Below, one piece after another: positions 32,380-42,200 of a stretch of DNA of 44,952 nt. The translations under genes were made by a program, and so were the position numbers. The DNA is taken from positions 1-44,952 of IMG/VR virus record IMGVR_UViG_3300031920_000114; one strand, 5' to 3'. Each line of letters starts with the position of its first letter. Position 1 is the stretch's first letter. Origin of the DNA: a virus. Under the pieces are notes generated by a model, which saw only the letters and a list, made by a program, of their open reading frames with translations, had not been told where the DNA came from and did no database searches.

Positions 32380-33300
32380 ATGTTTCCAGTAGTAAACGGG
32401 GGAGTGTCCTATTCGGGCACCTTTATCCCCGAGATTTGGTCAAAAAAGTTAATCGAGAAGTTCTACGATGCAACGGTATTGACTGCAATCTCAAATACCA
32501 ACTACGAGGGTGAAATTAAGTCGCAAGGCGATAAGGTCATCATTCGTACCATCCCCACCTTGGCGATCAACGATTATGAGTCTGGTCAAAACCTGACTCT
32601 GCAACGTCCTGAAAGCCCAACGGTTGAGCTGCTTATCGATAAAGGTAAGTACTGGGCGGCAATCATCGATGATGTGCAGGCGATCCAAACTGACATCACC
32701 CAGATGAATATGTGGGCGCAAGATGCCTCTGAGCAAATGAAGATCAATATTGATACTCAGGTGCTTGGTTCTATTGTCCCGGATATTTCTGCCCTGAACA
32801 AAGGTGCTAACGCAGGTCGCATTTCCCAGAGCGTGAATCTGGGTGCTACTGGCGCGGGCTTTGCGGTTACGAAGGCCAACATCCTTGATTTGATTCTGGG
32901 CATGGGCCAAGTACTCGACGAGCAGAACCGACCTGAAACAGGCCGTTTCCTCGTTATGCCATACTGGGCCACTACGCTGTTGAAGCTGTCCGACATCAAA
33001 GATGCGTCTTTGACTGGTGATAGCGGTACTCCACTGCGTAACGGTCGTACTGGTATGATCGATCGCTTCACTATCTATACGAGCAACAACTTGTCGCACG
33101 TTACCGATGGTGCAAATGAGTGCTTCGACTTTATCGCCGGGGTTAAACAGGGCTTGACCTTTGCGTCTCAGCTCACCAAGACGGAAACTCTGCGTGCGGA
33201 GTCTACCTTCGGAGACATTATGCGGGGACTGCAAGTCTTCGGTTTTAAGGTCATCGATGGTGATTCTCTTGTCGCTGGTTACGCCTACAACGCTACATAA
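32380..33300 (+). CDS. Major capsid protein, P22-coat-like, 306 aa
   Basis: Residues 1-60 (GGVSYSGTFIPEIWSKKLIE and the following charged helix) and the later phrases DKVIIRTIPTLAINDY and RFLVMPYWATTLLK match the common podovirus coat family with an HK97 fold. The gene follows the scaffold gene and has a clear GGAG site. Codons here favour GGT, GTT and other well-translated choices more than in the neighbours, which fits strong expression. Confidence 0.88.
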   Translation: MFPVVNGGVSYSGTFIPEIWSKKLIEKFYDATVLTAISNTNYEGEIKSQGDKVIIRTIPTLAINDYESGQNLTLQRPESPTVELLIDKGKYWAAIIDDVQAIQTDITQMNMWAQDASEQMKINIDTQVLGSIVPDISALNKGANAGRISQSVNLGATGAGFAVTKANILDLILGMGQVLDEQNRPETGRFLVMPYWATTLLKLSDIKDASLTGDSGTPLRNGRTGMIDRFTIYTSNNLSHVTDGANECFDFIAGVKQGLTFASQLTKTETLRAESTFGDIMRGLQVFGFKVIDGDSLVAGYAYNAT

Positions 33301-33313
33301 CAGGTATCTAATC

Positions 33314-33754
33314 ATGGCAAATTTTACAGACTATATTAACGGTGGCCCCGTTATTGCCGCCTCCTCTGGAGGCAACGCCGCTGGCGCTCCTGCGCAGAGT
33401 ATCCTCACGGGTACGTTTGACGCGGGCAAGCGCTCGCTAGCCACTGCTACTGTCGATACCGCTGAGGTGATTAACATCCCGGCTGGTACGTTGGTGCATA
33501 ATGTGTTCGTTGAAGTGCTCGCCGTAAATGGCGCAGGTACTTTCCACGTTGGTGACGGCGCAGACCCCGACGGGTTTGTCGTCAGTGCCAGCGCAACGGC
33601 ACTGGGCTTCGTACAAGGCGCAGGCGCGCTTATCATCGCTGCGGGCACGTTCTATGCCGCTGCTGGTAAGCTCGTTGTCGCCTGCCCCGTCACTGCTACC
33701 GATCTTGACTCTCTGGTAGTGCGTGTCGTGGTAGAGTGCACCTTGATGGGCTAA
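33314..33754 (+). CDS. Probable head decoration protein, 146 aa
   Basis: The start at 33314 gives MANFTDYINGGPVIAASSGG. An earlier frame start inside the coat gene is not needed. The protein is small, beta-rich and full of G, A and V, with almost no charge, like many decoration or stabilising proteins that sit on the coat lattice. It directly follows the coat gene and has a stem-loop after it. Confidence 0.65.
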   Translation: MANFTDYINGGPVIAASSGGNAAGAPAQSILTGTFDAGKRSLATATVDTAEVINIPAGTLVHNVFVEVLAVNGAGTFHVGDGADPDGFVVSASATALGFVQGAGALIIAAGTFYAAAGKLVVACPVTATDLDSLVVRVVVECTLMG

Positions 33755-33767
33755 TCGGCGTAACCTC

Positions 33768-33787
33768 GCGGGGGCTTCGGCCCTCGC
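33768..33787 (+). terminator. Strong stem-loop with UUCG tetraloop after the decoration gene
   Basis: Eight pairs (GCGGGGGC with GCCCTCGC, one wobble) close a TTCG loop, 13 bp beyond the stop. The downstream sequence (AACTTTAA) is not a good U-run, so full termination is doubtful. It may act as a partial terminator or a 3' RNA stabiliser for the coat and decoration message. Confidence 0.6.
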
Positions 33788-33807
33788 AACTTTAACTGGA
33801 GATAATC

Positions 33808-34194
33808 ATGCCCGGATATTTACGTAACATTAAAACTGGCGAGCTTCGTATCAGCACTGCATTTCAGGCCAAGCACCCTGACATGGAGCCGATAAGCGAG
33901 GTAGCCGCTAAGAAAATTATGGCGGACACTAAACGAAGTGTCACAGCCCGCAAAAACGCTGCTGTTAAAAACGCTGCGAAGAACGCTAAGCTGGCGGCTA
34001 CGCTGGCAGCCGACGAAGCCCAAGCAGAAGCAGACGCAACGGCGGAAGCGGTAGCAGAAGCAGAAGCCGAGCTGGAAGCCGAGCTGGAAGCCGAGCTGGA
34101 AGCCGAGCTGGAAAAAGCGGCGAAAGCGGCGAAGGTGGCAGGGGCTAAAGCAAAGGCAGCAGAAGCCGCAGCGAAACCAAAAGCTGAGGCCTAG
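33808..34194 (+). CDS. Head-region protein with A/E-rich coiled tail, 128 aa
   Basis: The first 45 residues (PGYLRNIKTGELRISTAFQA) look like a small globular head-region domain common in phages. The remaining 80 are almost only Ala, Glu, Lys and Leu, forming a long single helix or coiled coil. Four tandem AELE units near residues 87-102 come from a 12-bp DNA repeat. GGAG precedes the start. The role is probably in head completion or internal packaging, and is inferred. Confidence 0.6.
   Translation: MPGYLRNIKTGELRISTAFQAKHPDMEPISEVAAKKIMADTKRSVTARKNAAVKNAAKNAKLAATLAADEAQAEADATAEAVAEAEAELEAELEAELEAELEKAAKAAKVAGAKAKAAEAAAKPKAEA
34066..34113 (+). repeat. 12-bp tandem repeat (four units)
   Basis: Four exact copies of GCCGAGCTGGAA in frame, adding four AELE units to the helix of the 128-aa protein. 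Exact DNA identity suggests recent slippage, so the copy number may vary between relatives. Confidence 0.9.
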
Positions 34195-34196
34195 CA

Positions 34197-34847
34197 ATGA
34201 CCGGGGACGATCTTATCAGTGACGTTCGCGTGCTGGTACAGGACGCCACCAAGCCTTACCTGTGGTCGGATGATGTTATCCTAAAGTACCTACGCGAAGC
34301 AGAGAAGCTGTTTTGCAAGGGTACGCACATCCTTGTAGACCCCGACGTATCCACAACCGTCGAAGCGAACACGCCCACTCATAAGGTGGGCGATACCATC
34401 CTGCGGATATACGCCGCTAAAATAACAGGCGCTAGCAAGCAGCTTGGTAGGTTACGTGGCGCACCGTACGCGGCGCACATGAGCGACACCATCGGCACCC
34501 CACAGTATTTCACTACAGGGCTGGGTGACAAGTACATAACAGTGTACCCCGCTCCAGACGTAGAGACTGCGCTCGACCTTATCTGCGCGATCATGCCGAG
34601 TAACTTCGTTGAGCTGGATACGGAGTCAGAGGTGCCGGAAGAGTATCAGCCTGCATTGGTTGACTACGCAACATACCGCTGCCTTATAATCCCTGATGAA
34701 GACGGGGAGAACATGAACACCGCTGAGCTTTACGAGAACCGCTGGCTTGCAGCCGTGCGCGACGCTAAAGCTGAGATATACCGATACCGTACTGGCGACA
34801 AGCTAGTCTTAACCCACTGGGCAGGAGCAAGAAATGGTCGCTATTAG
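34197..34847 (+). CDS. Head-tail adaptor protein, 216 aa
   Basis: The pattern DLISDVRVLVQDATKPYLWS at the start, YLREAEKLF near 42 and a C-terminal helix pair (ENRWLAAVRDAKAEIYRYR) are typical of the podovirus adaptor family that sits below the portal. The spacing after the coat, decoration and small head genes is standard. The next gene starts inside its last 14 bases with an AGGAG site. Confidence 0.75.
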   Translation: MTGDDLISDVRVLVQDATKPYLWSDDVILKYLREAEKLFCKGTHILVDPDVSTTVEANTPTHKVGDTILRIYAAKITGASKQLGRLRGAPYAAHMSDTIGTPQYFTTGLGDKYITVYPAPDVETALDLICAIMPSNFVELDTESEVPEEYQPALVDYATYRCLIIPDEDGENMNTAELYENRWLAAVRDAKAEIYRYRTGDKLVLTHWAGARNGRY

Positions 34848-36240
34848 AACCGCGCAGAGCTACGACGATATAATCAACGAGCAAGCTGGCCTGCAACGTC
34901 GAGCGCTTGACCCGTACCGGGAAACTAATGCACGCATCAACGAGCAAGCTGGCCTAGCCCTTAGAGCGCCTGACCCGTACCGGGGAACCAATGCACGCAT
35001 CAACGAGCAAGCTGGTCTAGCCCGTCGCAACCCACACCGAGCAGCAAACGCACGTAGTAACGAGCAAGCTGGCTTAGCCCGTCGCGCTATTCCTACTAAG
35101 GAGCGACGCCCTTTTTTCAAACCCACTGTGGCGTCCCCGGAGACTATAGCTAGCCTGAACGCTGGCACTTACGAGCCCCCTACTACACGGAGAACGAGTG
35201 CGCAAGAGCCCGCAATAGTGACTGCGGACGCCCGTCACGCTGCGTTTAATAAATTGCAGGACGAGTACGATATATCGCGGCTGCCCCCAAAAGAGCGAGC
35301 GTACGCTGCAACACTACCTAGTGTTCCTCCGGGCGGCGCAGACGCTATATCTAGCGGGTATGCACGCGTAGCGCAAAACGAAGCAGCGGCAAGGGCTAAC
35401 GAGTTCTCTTTGTCGAACGACCCATACGAGACTCCCATCGATGCAAACGAGTTCGCTGCACTAGGCTCAGCGCCTACCCGCGTAGGGCCAGCAGCAGGGC
35501 CAGCAGCGGAAGCGGGGAGCACCTCCGGGGTAACCAAGACTATCGATGAGAACGGCAACCCGGTGTACACGTACGGCGGTGGGTATGATCCGGAAGACCG
35601 AACGCTGGACCCTAATTTCATAGGCATGGATAGTACAGGCAGGCCCATGTACTCTGAGGACACTAGCCAGTCCGCGCTCGCTCGTGCCCGTCGCTTACCT
35701 GCGAACGCAGAAAACACAAGGCTGCTTGGTGAGCTGGAACGCAACGACAACCAGTCTAATAACGAGCAAACTAGACAGCGAGCGGTATCTATGATCGCAG
35801 CGATGACTGCAGATATTAATGCCTCTGGGATGTCTGAGAGAGGGGCCGCCGACCTAGACCTTGTAATGGCCCTCGCAGGCGATCCGCAGCAGAGCGTACA
35901 AGCCTTCGGTTCTGGCCCAGAGGCAATACAGAGCATGGGCGCAGCGATACAAGAGATATTCGACAGGGAGCCGCCAGCCGTTGCAGACTTCTACCAGAAG
36001 CAGATGCAGAACTTCTTTGGTGGCCCCTCTGCGTTTGGCGCACAAAAATTCGCAGACGGCGGCGAAGTTGAGGAAGCTGGGGAAGAAGAGTACAGTGGCA
36101 CCTCCGTAGACCCGCAAGCGCAAGGCGCGACTGCAGGGCTGGACAGTGGTGATTACGTGATCCCCGTAGAGGCGATGCGCTTTTATGGAAGTAAATTCTT
36201 TAAAGACCTTATTGAGAAAGCGGAAAACGCAGAGGACTAA
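34834..36240 (+). CDS. Internal virion-type protein with NEQAGL repeats, 468 aa
   Basis: Residues 15-81 hold four units of about 20 residues starting NEQAGL (at 15, 36, 57 and 76), each followed by a basic phrase such as RRALDPYRET or RRNPHRAANA. A low-complexity polar middle follows. The C-terminus (431-468: GLDSGDYVIPVEAMRFYG, then FFKDLIEKA) matches the motif of the 347-aa protein before the portal gene. The shared end suggests that both are packaged or docked by the same partner. An internal or ejection role is inferred. Confidence 0.65.
   Translation: MVAIRTAQSYDDIINEQAGLQRRALDPYRETNARINEQAGLALRAPDPYRGTNARINEQAGLARRNPHRAANARSNEQAGLARRAIPTKERRPFFKPTVASPETIASLNAGTYEPPTTRRTSAQEPAIVTADARHAAFNKLQDEYDISRLPPKERAYAATLPSVPPGGADAISSGYARVAQNEAAARANEFSLSNDPYETPIDANEFAALGSAPTRVGPAAGPAAEAGSTSGVTKTIDENGNPVYTYGGGYDPEDRTLDPNFIGMDSTGRPMYSEDTSQSALARARRLPANAENTRLLGELERNDNQSNNEQTRQRAVSMIAAMTADINASGMSERGAADLDLVMALAGDPQQSVQAFGSGPEAIQSMGAAIQEIFDREPPAVADFYQKQMQNFFGGPSAFGAQKFADGGEVEEAGEEEYSGTSVDPQAQGATAGLDSGDYVIPVEAMRFYGSKFFKDLIEKAENAED
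34876..35101 (+). repeat. NEQAGL-coding tandem repeats
   Basis: Three to four in-frame units of about 63 bp (the last 57), with the stretch AACGAGCAAGCTGGC conserved nearly exactly in each. Both DNA and protein are similar, which points to fairly recent duplication. Confidence 0.85.
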
Positions 36241-36242
36241 AC

Positions 36243-39200
36243 ATGGCGGACGACACACGGGTAGCATTTCCTAGGTTATCTGCGCTGCGGGCTGCGCGAG
36301 AACGGGGCGAAGCTCCGCCCGCTGATTCTCCTCCAAGCGCGTTTCCTAGGCTAGCTGCTATACGTGCAGCGGGGCGTGGGCCGCAACAGAACACGAGCAC
36401 CCTGCAGGACTTGGGCACCGACGTAAAGCGGGGCTTCCAAAGCATCCCCAGCGCGGCTACTGGCCTAGCTGACATACCGCTTAACCTGCTAGGTGGCAAC
36501 AACTACGTATCCCGTGGCGCGGACTACCTAGGCGATCTAACGGGGTTCGACCCTGACGGCTTTGCAAAGCAGGCGGAGTCAGAGTACTCAGAGGCAAGGC
36601 AAGAAGACATACAGGCTTTTGGCGAAGCGGAAGGCTTCACTGAGAGTGCATCCCACCTGCTACGTAACCCGGGGCATTTACTGGGTACGGTCGCAGAATC
36701 ACTGCCCTCTATGCTAGCGGGCGGAGCCATAGGCAAAGGCCTTAGCCTCGCTGCTAAAATGAGCGGCGTGGTTGCGGCTGGCGCTGGTGAAGGTGCTATA
36801 TCTGCGGGGCAGCAAATGTCAGGCCTGCAAGAACAAGGCGCAGACCCACAAGCTGCAGCGCTCGCTTCCCTCGCTACTGGCATCACTGTGGGCGCTGTGG
36901 GCGCTGGTGGCGGCACACTCGCACAGAAAATGGGCCTGCTCGATCCGGACTTGCTAGTAGCAGGCGTGGCTCGTAGCGTAGGCGATAAGGGTATGTCACT
37001 GGCTAAGCGGGCATCACTGGGCGCTGGGCGGGAAGCTGGCGAGGAAGGAATACAGTCTGCTGCGGAAGCAGTGCTCGCTAACGCGGCCTTAGATAAGCCA
37101 CTGGGCGAAGACGTTGGCAAGAGTGTCGCGGCTGGCGCGCTCGCTGGTGGAGTGCTTGGCGGGGTGACCAACCTCGGTGGCGGCAAGCAAGAGGCGCAGG
37201 TCGCTGAGGAAGTGCCCGCTGAGCCCGCTGAGCCTGTGGTGCCGTACAGCGAGGAAGTGCAGGCTATCGCTGATGCTGCTACTGGCCCCGCTACGAACCG
37301 CATGTTTAGTGACAAGCTCAGAGATCGCTTACTATCCTCCACCACTCGGGAAGAAGCAGACGAGAGCATTAAGCGCAAGTCAAAAGAGATACAGGAATCT
37401 ATCCGGGCAACCCGGTTCTATAACGACCTGCCTACCTCGGCTGAAAGTAAGGCGGACGAGGAGGCGCGGGCGGACGAAGTTGCGCAGGAAGAATCTGCGG
37501 TGGCGGATGAGAACGCAAACCCAGATATTGACGAGGCGCTGCTGGAGGAACTAGACGCGGAAAACGCTGCGGCTGTGCAGGCGTTCGTAGCTACTGGAGT
37601 ACTGGACGACGAGCTAAAGGACACCAAAGACGGCACACTTGTGCGCAAGGTGCAGGCTGAGCGGGACGCAGAAGCCGCTGCTAAAAAGGCGGGTGCCACG
37701 TTCGATAGTGCAGAAGAACCAACATCGGGGCGCACCTCTGCAGAGCAACTACCAAGCCTGCTGCGCACCGCCATGCAGAAAGCCAGAATAGACTCTGACG
37801 GAGTGCCGCAGAAAGAAGCCATGTCCAAAGAGGGGGCGCTGTCCTTGTACGGCCTAATCTCCGGGCAGACTGAGCGGACGGAAGACGCTGCCACCATCAA
37901 CGCATATAACGCTGCAGTGCGCGACGTTAAGACGGCTAAGACCGAGTTCCGGGAAGGGCTGAGCAACGTGATCGGCAAGAATGGAACTGCTAATGCGGAG
38001 ATCAGGGTGCGACGTAGCGTGGTTAAGAACGGCAAGCACAAGCACTACACCTATGTGCTGGAGCCAATCGACCCGAAGCTAAAGGCGTTCCTCGAAGGCA
38101 TTACTAAGATGCCGGACAACGTGCGCATTAAAGAATCTGTGCGCATTGCTATAACGAACACAGCCCGCAAGCTGTCTATAAAGCACAAGCTACCACAACT
38201 ACGAAAGCTCACGTCCTCGATAGTGGGCAGCACTGGCGCTGTGCAGCGAGCATACGCCCCGGGGGTAGTCACTAACCACGTTAAGCGCACCCGTAAGAAC
38301 ATGGAGGACCCGTTCGACAAGAGCAATGCAGCGGACCCGAAAACCATGTACAACCTGTTCGACACCCTGTCTACGCTGACAGGCAAGTATGACACGATCA
38401 GAGGGCACCTAGGCAAGCGCACAGAGGGACGGCTCACCAAAAAGGGCACGCTTACCTCCAGCGCCATAGACACCTCCCCAGACATGGAGATTACGCGTAT
38501 TGCTGACATAGAGGCGATACGCAATAAGAAAGGCCCCACGAAGGCGGAGAGCGCTCGCGTAGCTAAGTATGATGCAGACGTAGAGCACTCAATAGCGATG
38601 GCGAACATAGCGGCTAAGGGTGGCGCTGGGACGAACGTGGAAGGCCTGTACCAGATAACTGACGAGATCGATGCGCAACTGCGCAAGATAGAGCTGAGGT
38701 TCGGGCAGAAGAATGTCCTACGTGCTATGGAGCTGGGCAAAGAAGAGCTGTCAAAAACAACTAAGGCCAACCAGTCTAAGGCAGGCAAAGACACAAGCCC
38801 TGCGGTTCGGTTCAGCACCCTGTACCGGGACTACCGGGCAGGCGGGGTTAACTTCGGCATCGAGACTGCGGCGATCCGGCACACTAAGACACAGCAAAAG
38901 TCGCACCGGGAGACATACAAAGCCAAAGACTTTACTCCGGAGGCTGTGCGGTTTACCAGCGACGGGGCTAACGTAGAGAGAAAAGCTGGGCAGCTCGCTA
39001 CGCGCATCGAGGAGATCATCGAGGAGAAATCGCAAGAGCGAGCCTTCGCGGACACCGCTAAAGCTTTAGGGGTGGACCTGTCTAAGGGCACTGAAAAAAT
39101 GAAGGCCCGTGCGCGTAGCAGGGTAGCAAAAGAGCTTGATAAGAACCCGCGATACTACCCGCCTATGCAGATGCTCTTGGAGTCACTGAGCGGACGCATG

Positions 39201-42200
39201 AGCCCTACGACTACCCTCATGGCGCGGCACCTGCGGGGCATCATCCAGCAGAGCGCTAAAGCTATGCAGCTAGCACGGTCAGGCTCTACTGACCTACGCG
39301 TACTTGAGTTCGACGACTATATCGATAGTATAGACCTAGTTGTGCACCCGGAAGCCTCTAGGCCTGCCGTAGGCAGCAAGGGGCGCGCTGCAGGGATGTT
39401 TGAAACTGTGAACGAGGAGACAGGCCGACCTACTATCCACCTATGGCAGAACGGCGCGAACCCCAGAACAATAATACACGAGATGCTGCACGCTGTAACA
39501 GCAGGCATACTAGCGTCCCCCAACACCCAGACAGATAACCAGCGAGCACTTGTTGCTGATCTGGAAGCCTTGATGGGCGATGTTGTATCTACGCTCCCTG
39601 CAGAGCAAGAAAAGCTCAGCGCTATGTCTGCCGACATGCAAGCAGCGAGAGCCAAAGCTAAGAAGCAGGGCACAAAACTACACCGTACCCCAGCGGATAA
39701 GCAGCTCATGCGCGACCAGCAACGGCTAGTGCAGATACTCACCATCTTAAAGGGCAACGGCGGAGTAGACGAGTTTGTTTCCTACGGCATGACCGAGGTG
39801 GGTTTTTCAACGTGGATGAACGAGCGCAGCGCCCCGGCGGGCTTCGTTGGCAGCAAGCCAGCCAAGCAAGGGCAGTCATGGTGGCAGGTTTTCGCCCACA
39901 AAATTAAGCTGCTTATCGGTGGCGGTGTAGCTGCGATAAAAGACAACGTATTTAGCGAGTTCATCGACGCAACCTCTGGGCTACTCGGGGAAGTGTACCG
40001 CGCCTCCGACGTGGGCAACGACGTGTTCTCATTCCAACAGGGGCCTGCTACGCTCGACGCGGCTGCAGACTTCGGTAACTGGAAAGGGCAGTACGCCCCG
40101 GAAGAGGGCAAGGCGTCTAGCGGGGACTACTCGCAAGGACAACGGGACGTGGACAGGAACATAGCCGCGATACGGAAAAACACCAACGACAAAAAGCTTG
40201 AGGCTGCTAAGACTGACCAAAACTTGCGTGCTGCAGAAGAGCGCACACGAAAGAAAGGAGAGACAGCGGTAGGGCACCGTAAGAACAGTGCGGACATAAC
40301 TTTCGTAGACAAGCTTGAGCGCATGATGCTCGACGGCATGACTAACTTCGGCACCGGGGGCAGGTACACCAGCTATGAGCTATGGGCGAAGGAGCGACTG
40401 CTAGACCGCTCAGGCAACGCGATCAATACTGCGCTGGAGAATAAGAGTGATCGATGGCTCGTAACGATGGTGGGCAAGCTGCTTAGCAAGACAGTTGACC
40501 AGCTAGGCACCCCGATAGGCTTTCGTAACATCATGCACAGCTTCGAGGCAAACAGCGGTGGCGCACTGAACGCAGCATACGCAGCATACGAAGCCACGGC
40601 TTCTTTCAGCGATGACATCCAAGTAGGCATCATCGACTACATATATGACCGCGACGAAGCCCAGCTTACAGCGATGATAAACGACGAGGCCAAGTCCCGT
40701 ACTGTGCTGAACGTGGTCAAAGAGCTAGACGATCTGCTCGCCACAGCGAAGCGGCTCAACAGGGTGCATCCGAACCACCTAGACGACAGCCTTGCTGACT
40801 TCCTAGACCTAGCCAAAGGCGGCAGCTTCGTGCTCAAGACCAGCGCTAACATAGGTGCAATAAAACCTGTGTCCATATCTAAGAACCGCGTGCAAGTGGC
40901 AGGTGTTAGCAGTCTCAGGCTTATAGGCCGGGACGGCGTTGAGATAGAGGGCGACAGGTGGAAGGGCAAGAAATTCAACCGGGGAACAAACACTCCGGAA
41001 GGGCATGACGTGTTCATAGAAAGCGGGGCGGACGTATCCGTGTGGGACATATCCCGCGCCACGTTCATACCGGGGGACACACGCCCATACAGGGTGAACA
41101 GCGCTGCTAATAGCAACGGAGAGTTTACCCTGTCACGGCAGAAGACGCCGAAGGAACACAACTCAGAACAGCAAACCCTGTTCAGCGCCAGCACTAATAC
41201 GTCCTCAAGCAAGGACCGTGCGGTCGTTATGTCAGCGCTAACTGAGCTTATGCAGGACTGGGCGCACAGCATCGAGGGGTACAATGCAACTAAAAGCTTG
41301 CTCGACATGCAGGACGGGCTTCTCGAAGAAGACGGCACCGATAACAGGTTCATCCTAGACAACACCCCGGAAAACAAAGCTGCGCTTATGGAGGAGATAC
41401 CTGCATCGCGTAGGCTAGACTTCACTGAGCGGGATGAGGCGACTAGCCGTGAAGCGCAGAACCTACTGCGACTGCCGGGGTCATGGGTGCTGCTGCCTGA
41501 TAACACGGAGACTGAGGCGCTCATGGGTGACATGCGCGGCAAGTACGTGTCTGGGCCAGTCTACATGGCGATGCGTGACTTCTACGACAAAGAGCCCATC
41601 ATAAAGTCAGAGTCGTTCCGGGCAGCGATGGCTACGTGGAAAGTGAACAAGACAGCTCTGTCCACCACCGCACACGTAAACAACGTGCTGGGCAACGTGA
41701 CACTAGCGTACTACCACGACATCCCACCAGCCAACATAGCGAAGGCGTCTAAGGTAGTGCTGCGCGCTATGTTTAAGCCTGAGTCATTGGAGCTACCCCA
41801 GTTCGCTGAGGAGAAAGCGCTGTGGCAAGAGATGCAGAACATGGGTGTTACGCTCGCTGCAATCAAAACGGCTGACTTCGACCTAGAGTCAACCAAGTCT
41901 ATCTCGCAGTATTTAGAGGACAAGGCCAGCAGCAACAGGGGCTTGCTAGCGGTGTACACAGCGATGGAGACGGTACTGAGTAAGTCGCTAGACGCATACA
42001 GCAACCAAGACAACATATTTCGTCTGGCACTGTACATGACTACTATCCAGAACGACGTAGGGTTTCAGCAGACGAACGAGGCCACCGTCGAGCTAAAGCA
42101 GGAAGCTGCCCGGATAGCAACACAGGGCTTTGTGGACTATCGTATCCATGCTCCGTGGGTGCGCGCAGCCAGAGGCACCGTACTGCCGTTCGTGGCATGG

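Noticed and set aside
32491-33315. 274-aa minus-strand frame opposite the coat gene
   Set aside because: It is a shadow of the coat gene, which has family motifs and good expression signals.
36524-37378. 284-aa minus-strand frame opposite the giant gene
   Set aside because: It is a shadow of the Ala/Gly-rich N-terminal part of the 2247-aa protein.
40637-41542. 301-aa minus-strand frame opposite the giant gene
   Set aside because: Ser/Leu/Arg-rich shadow with no independent support.
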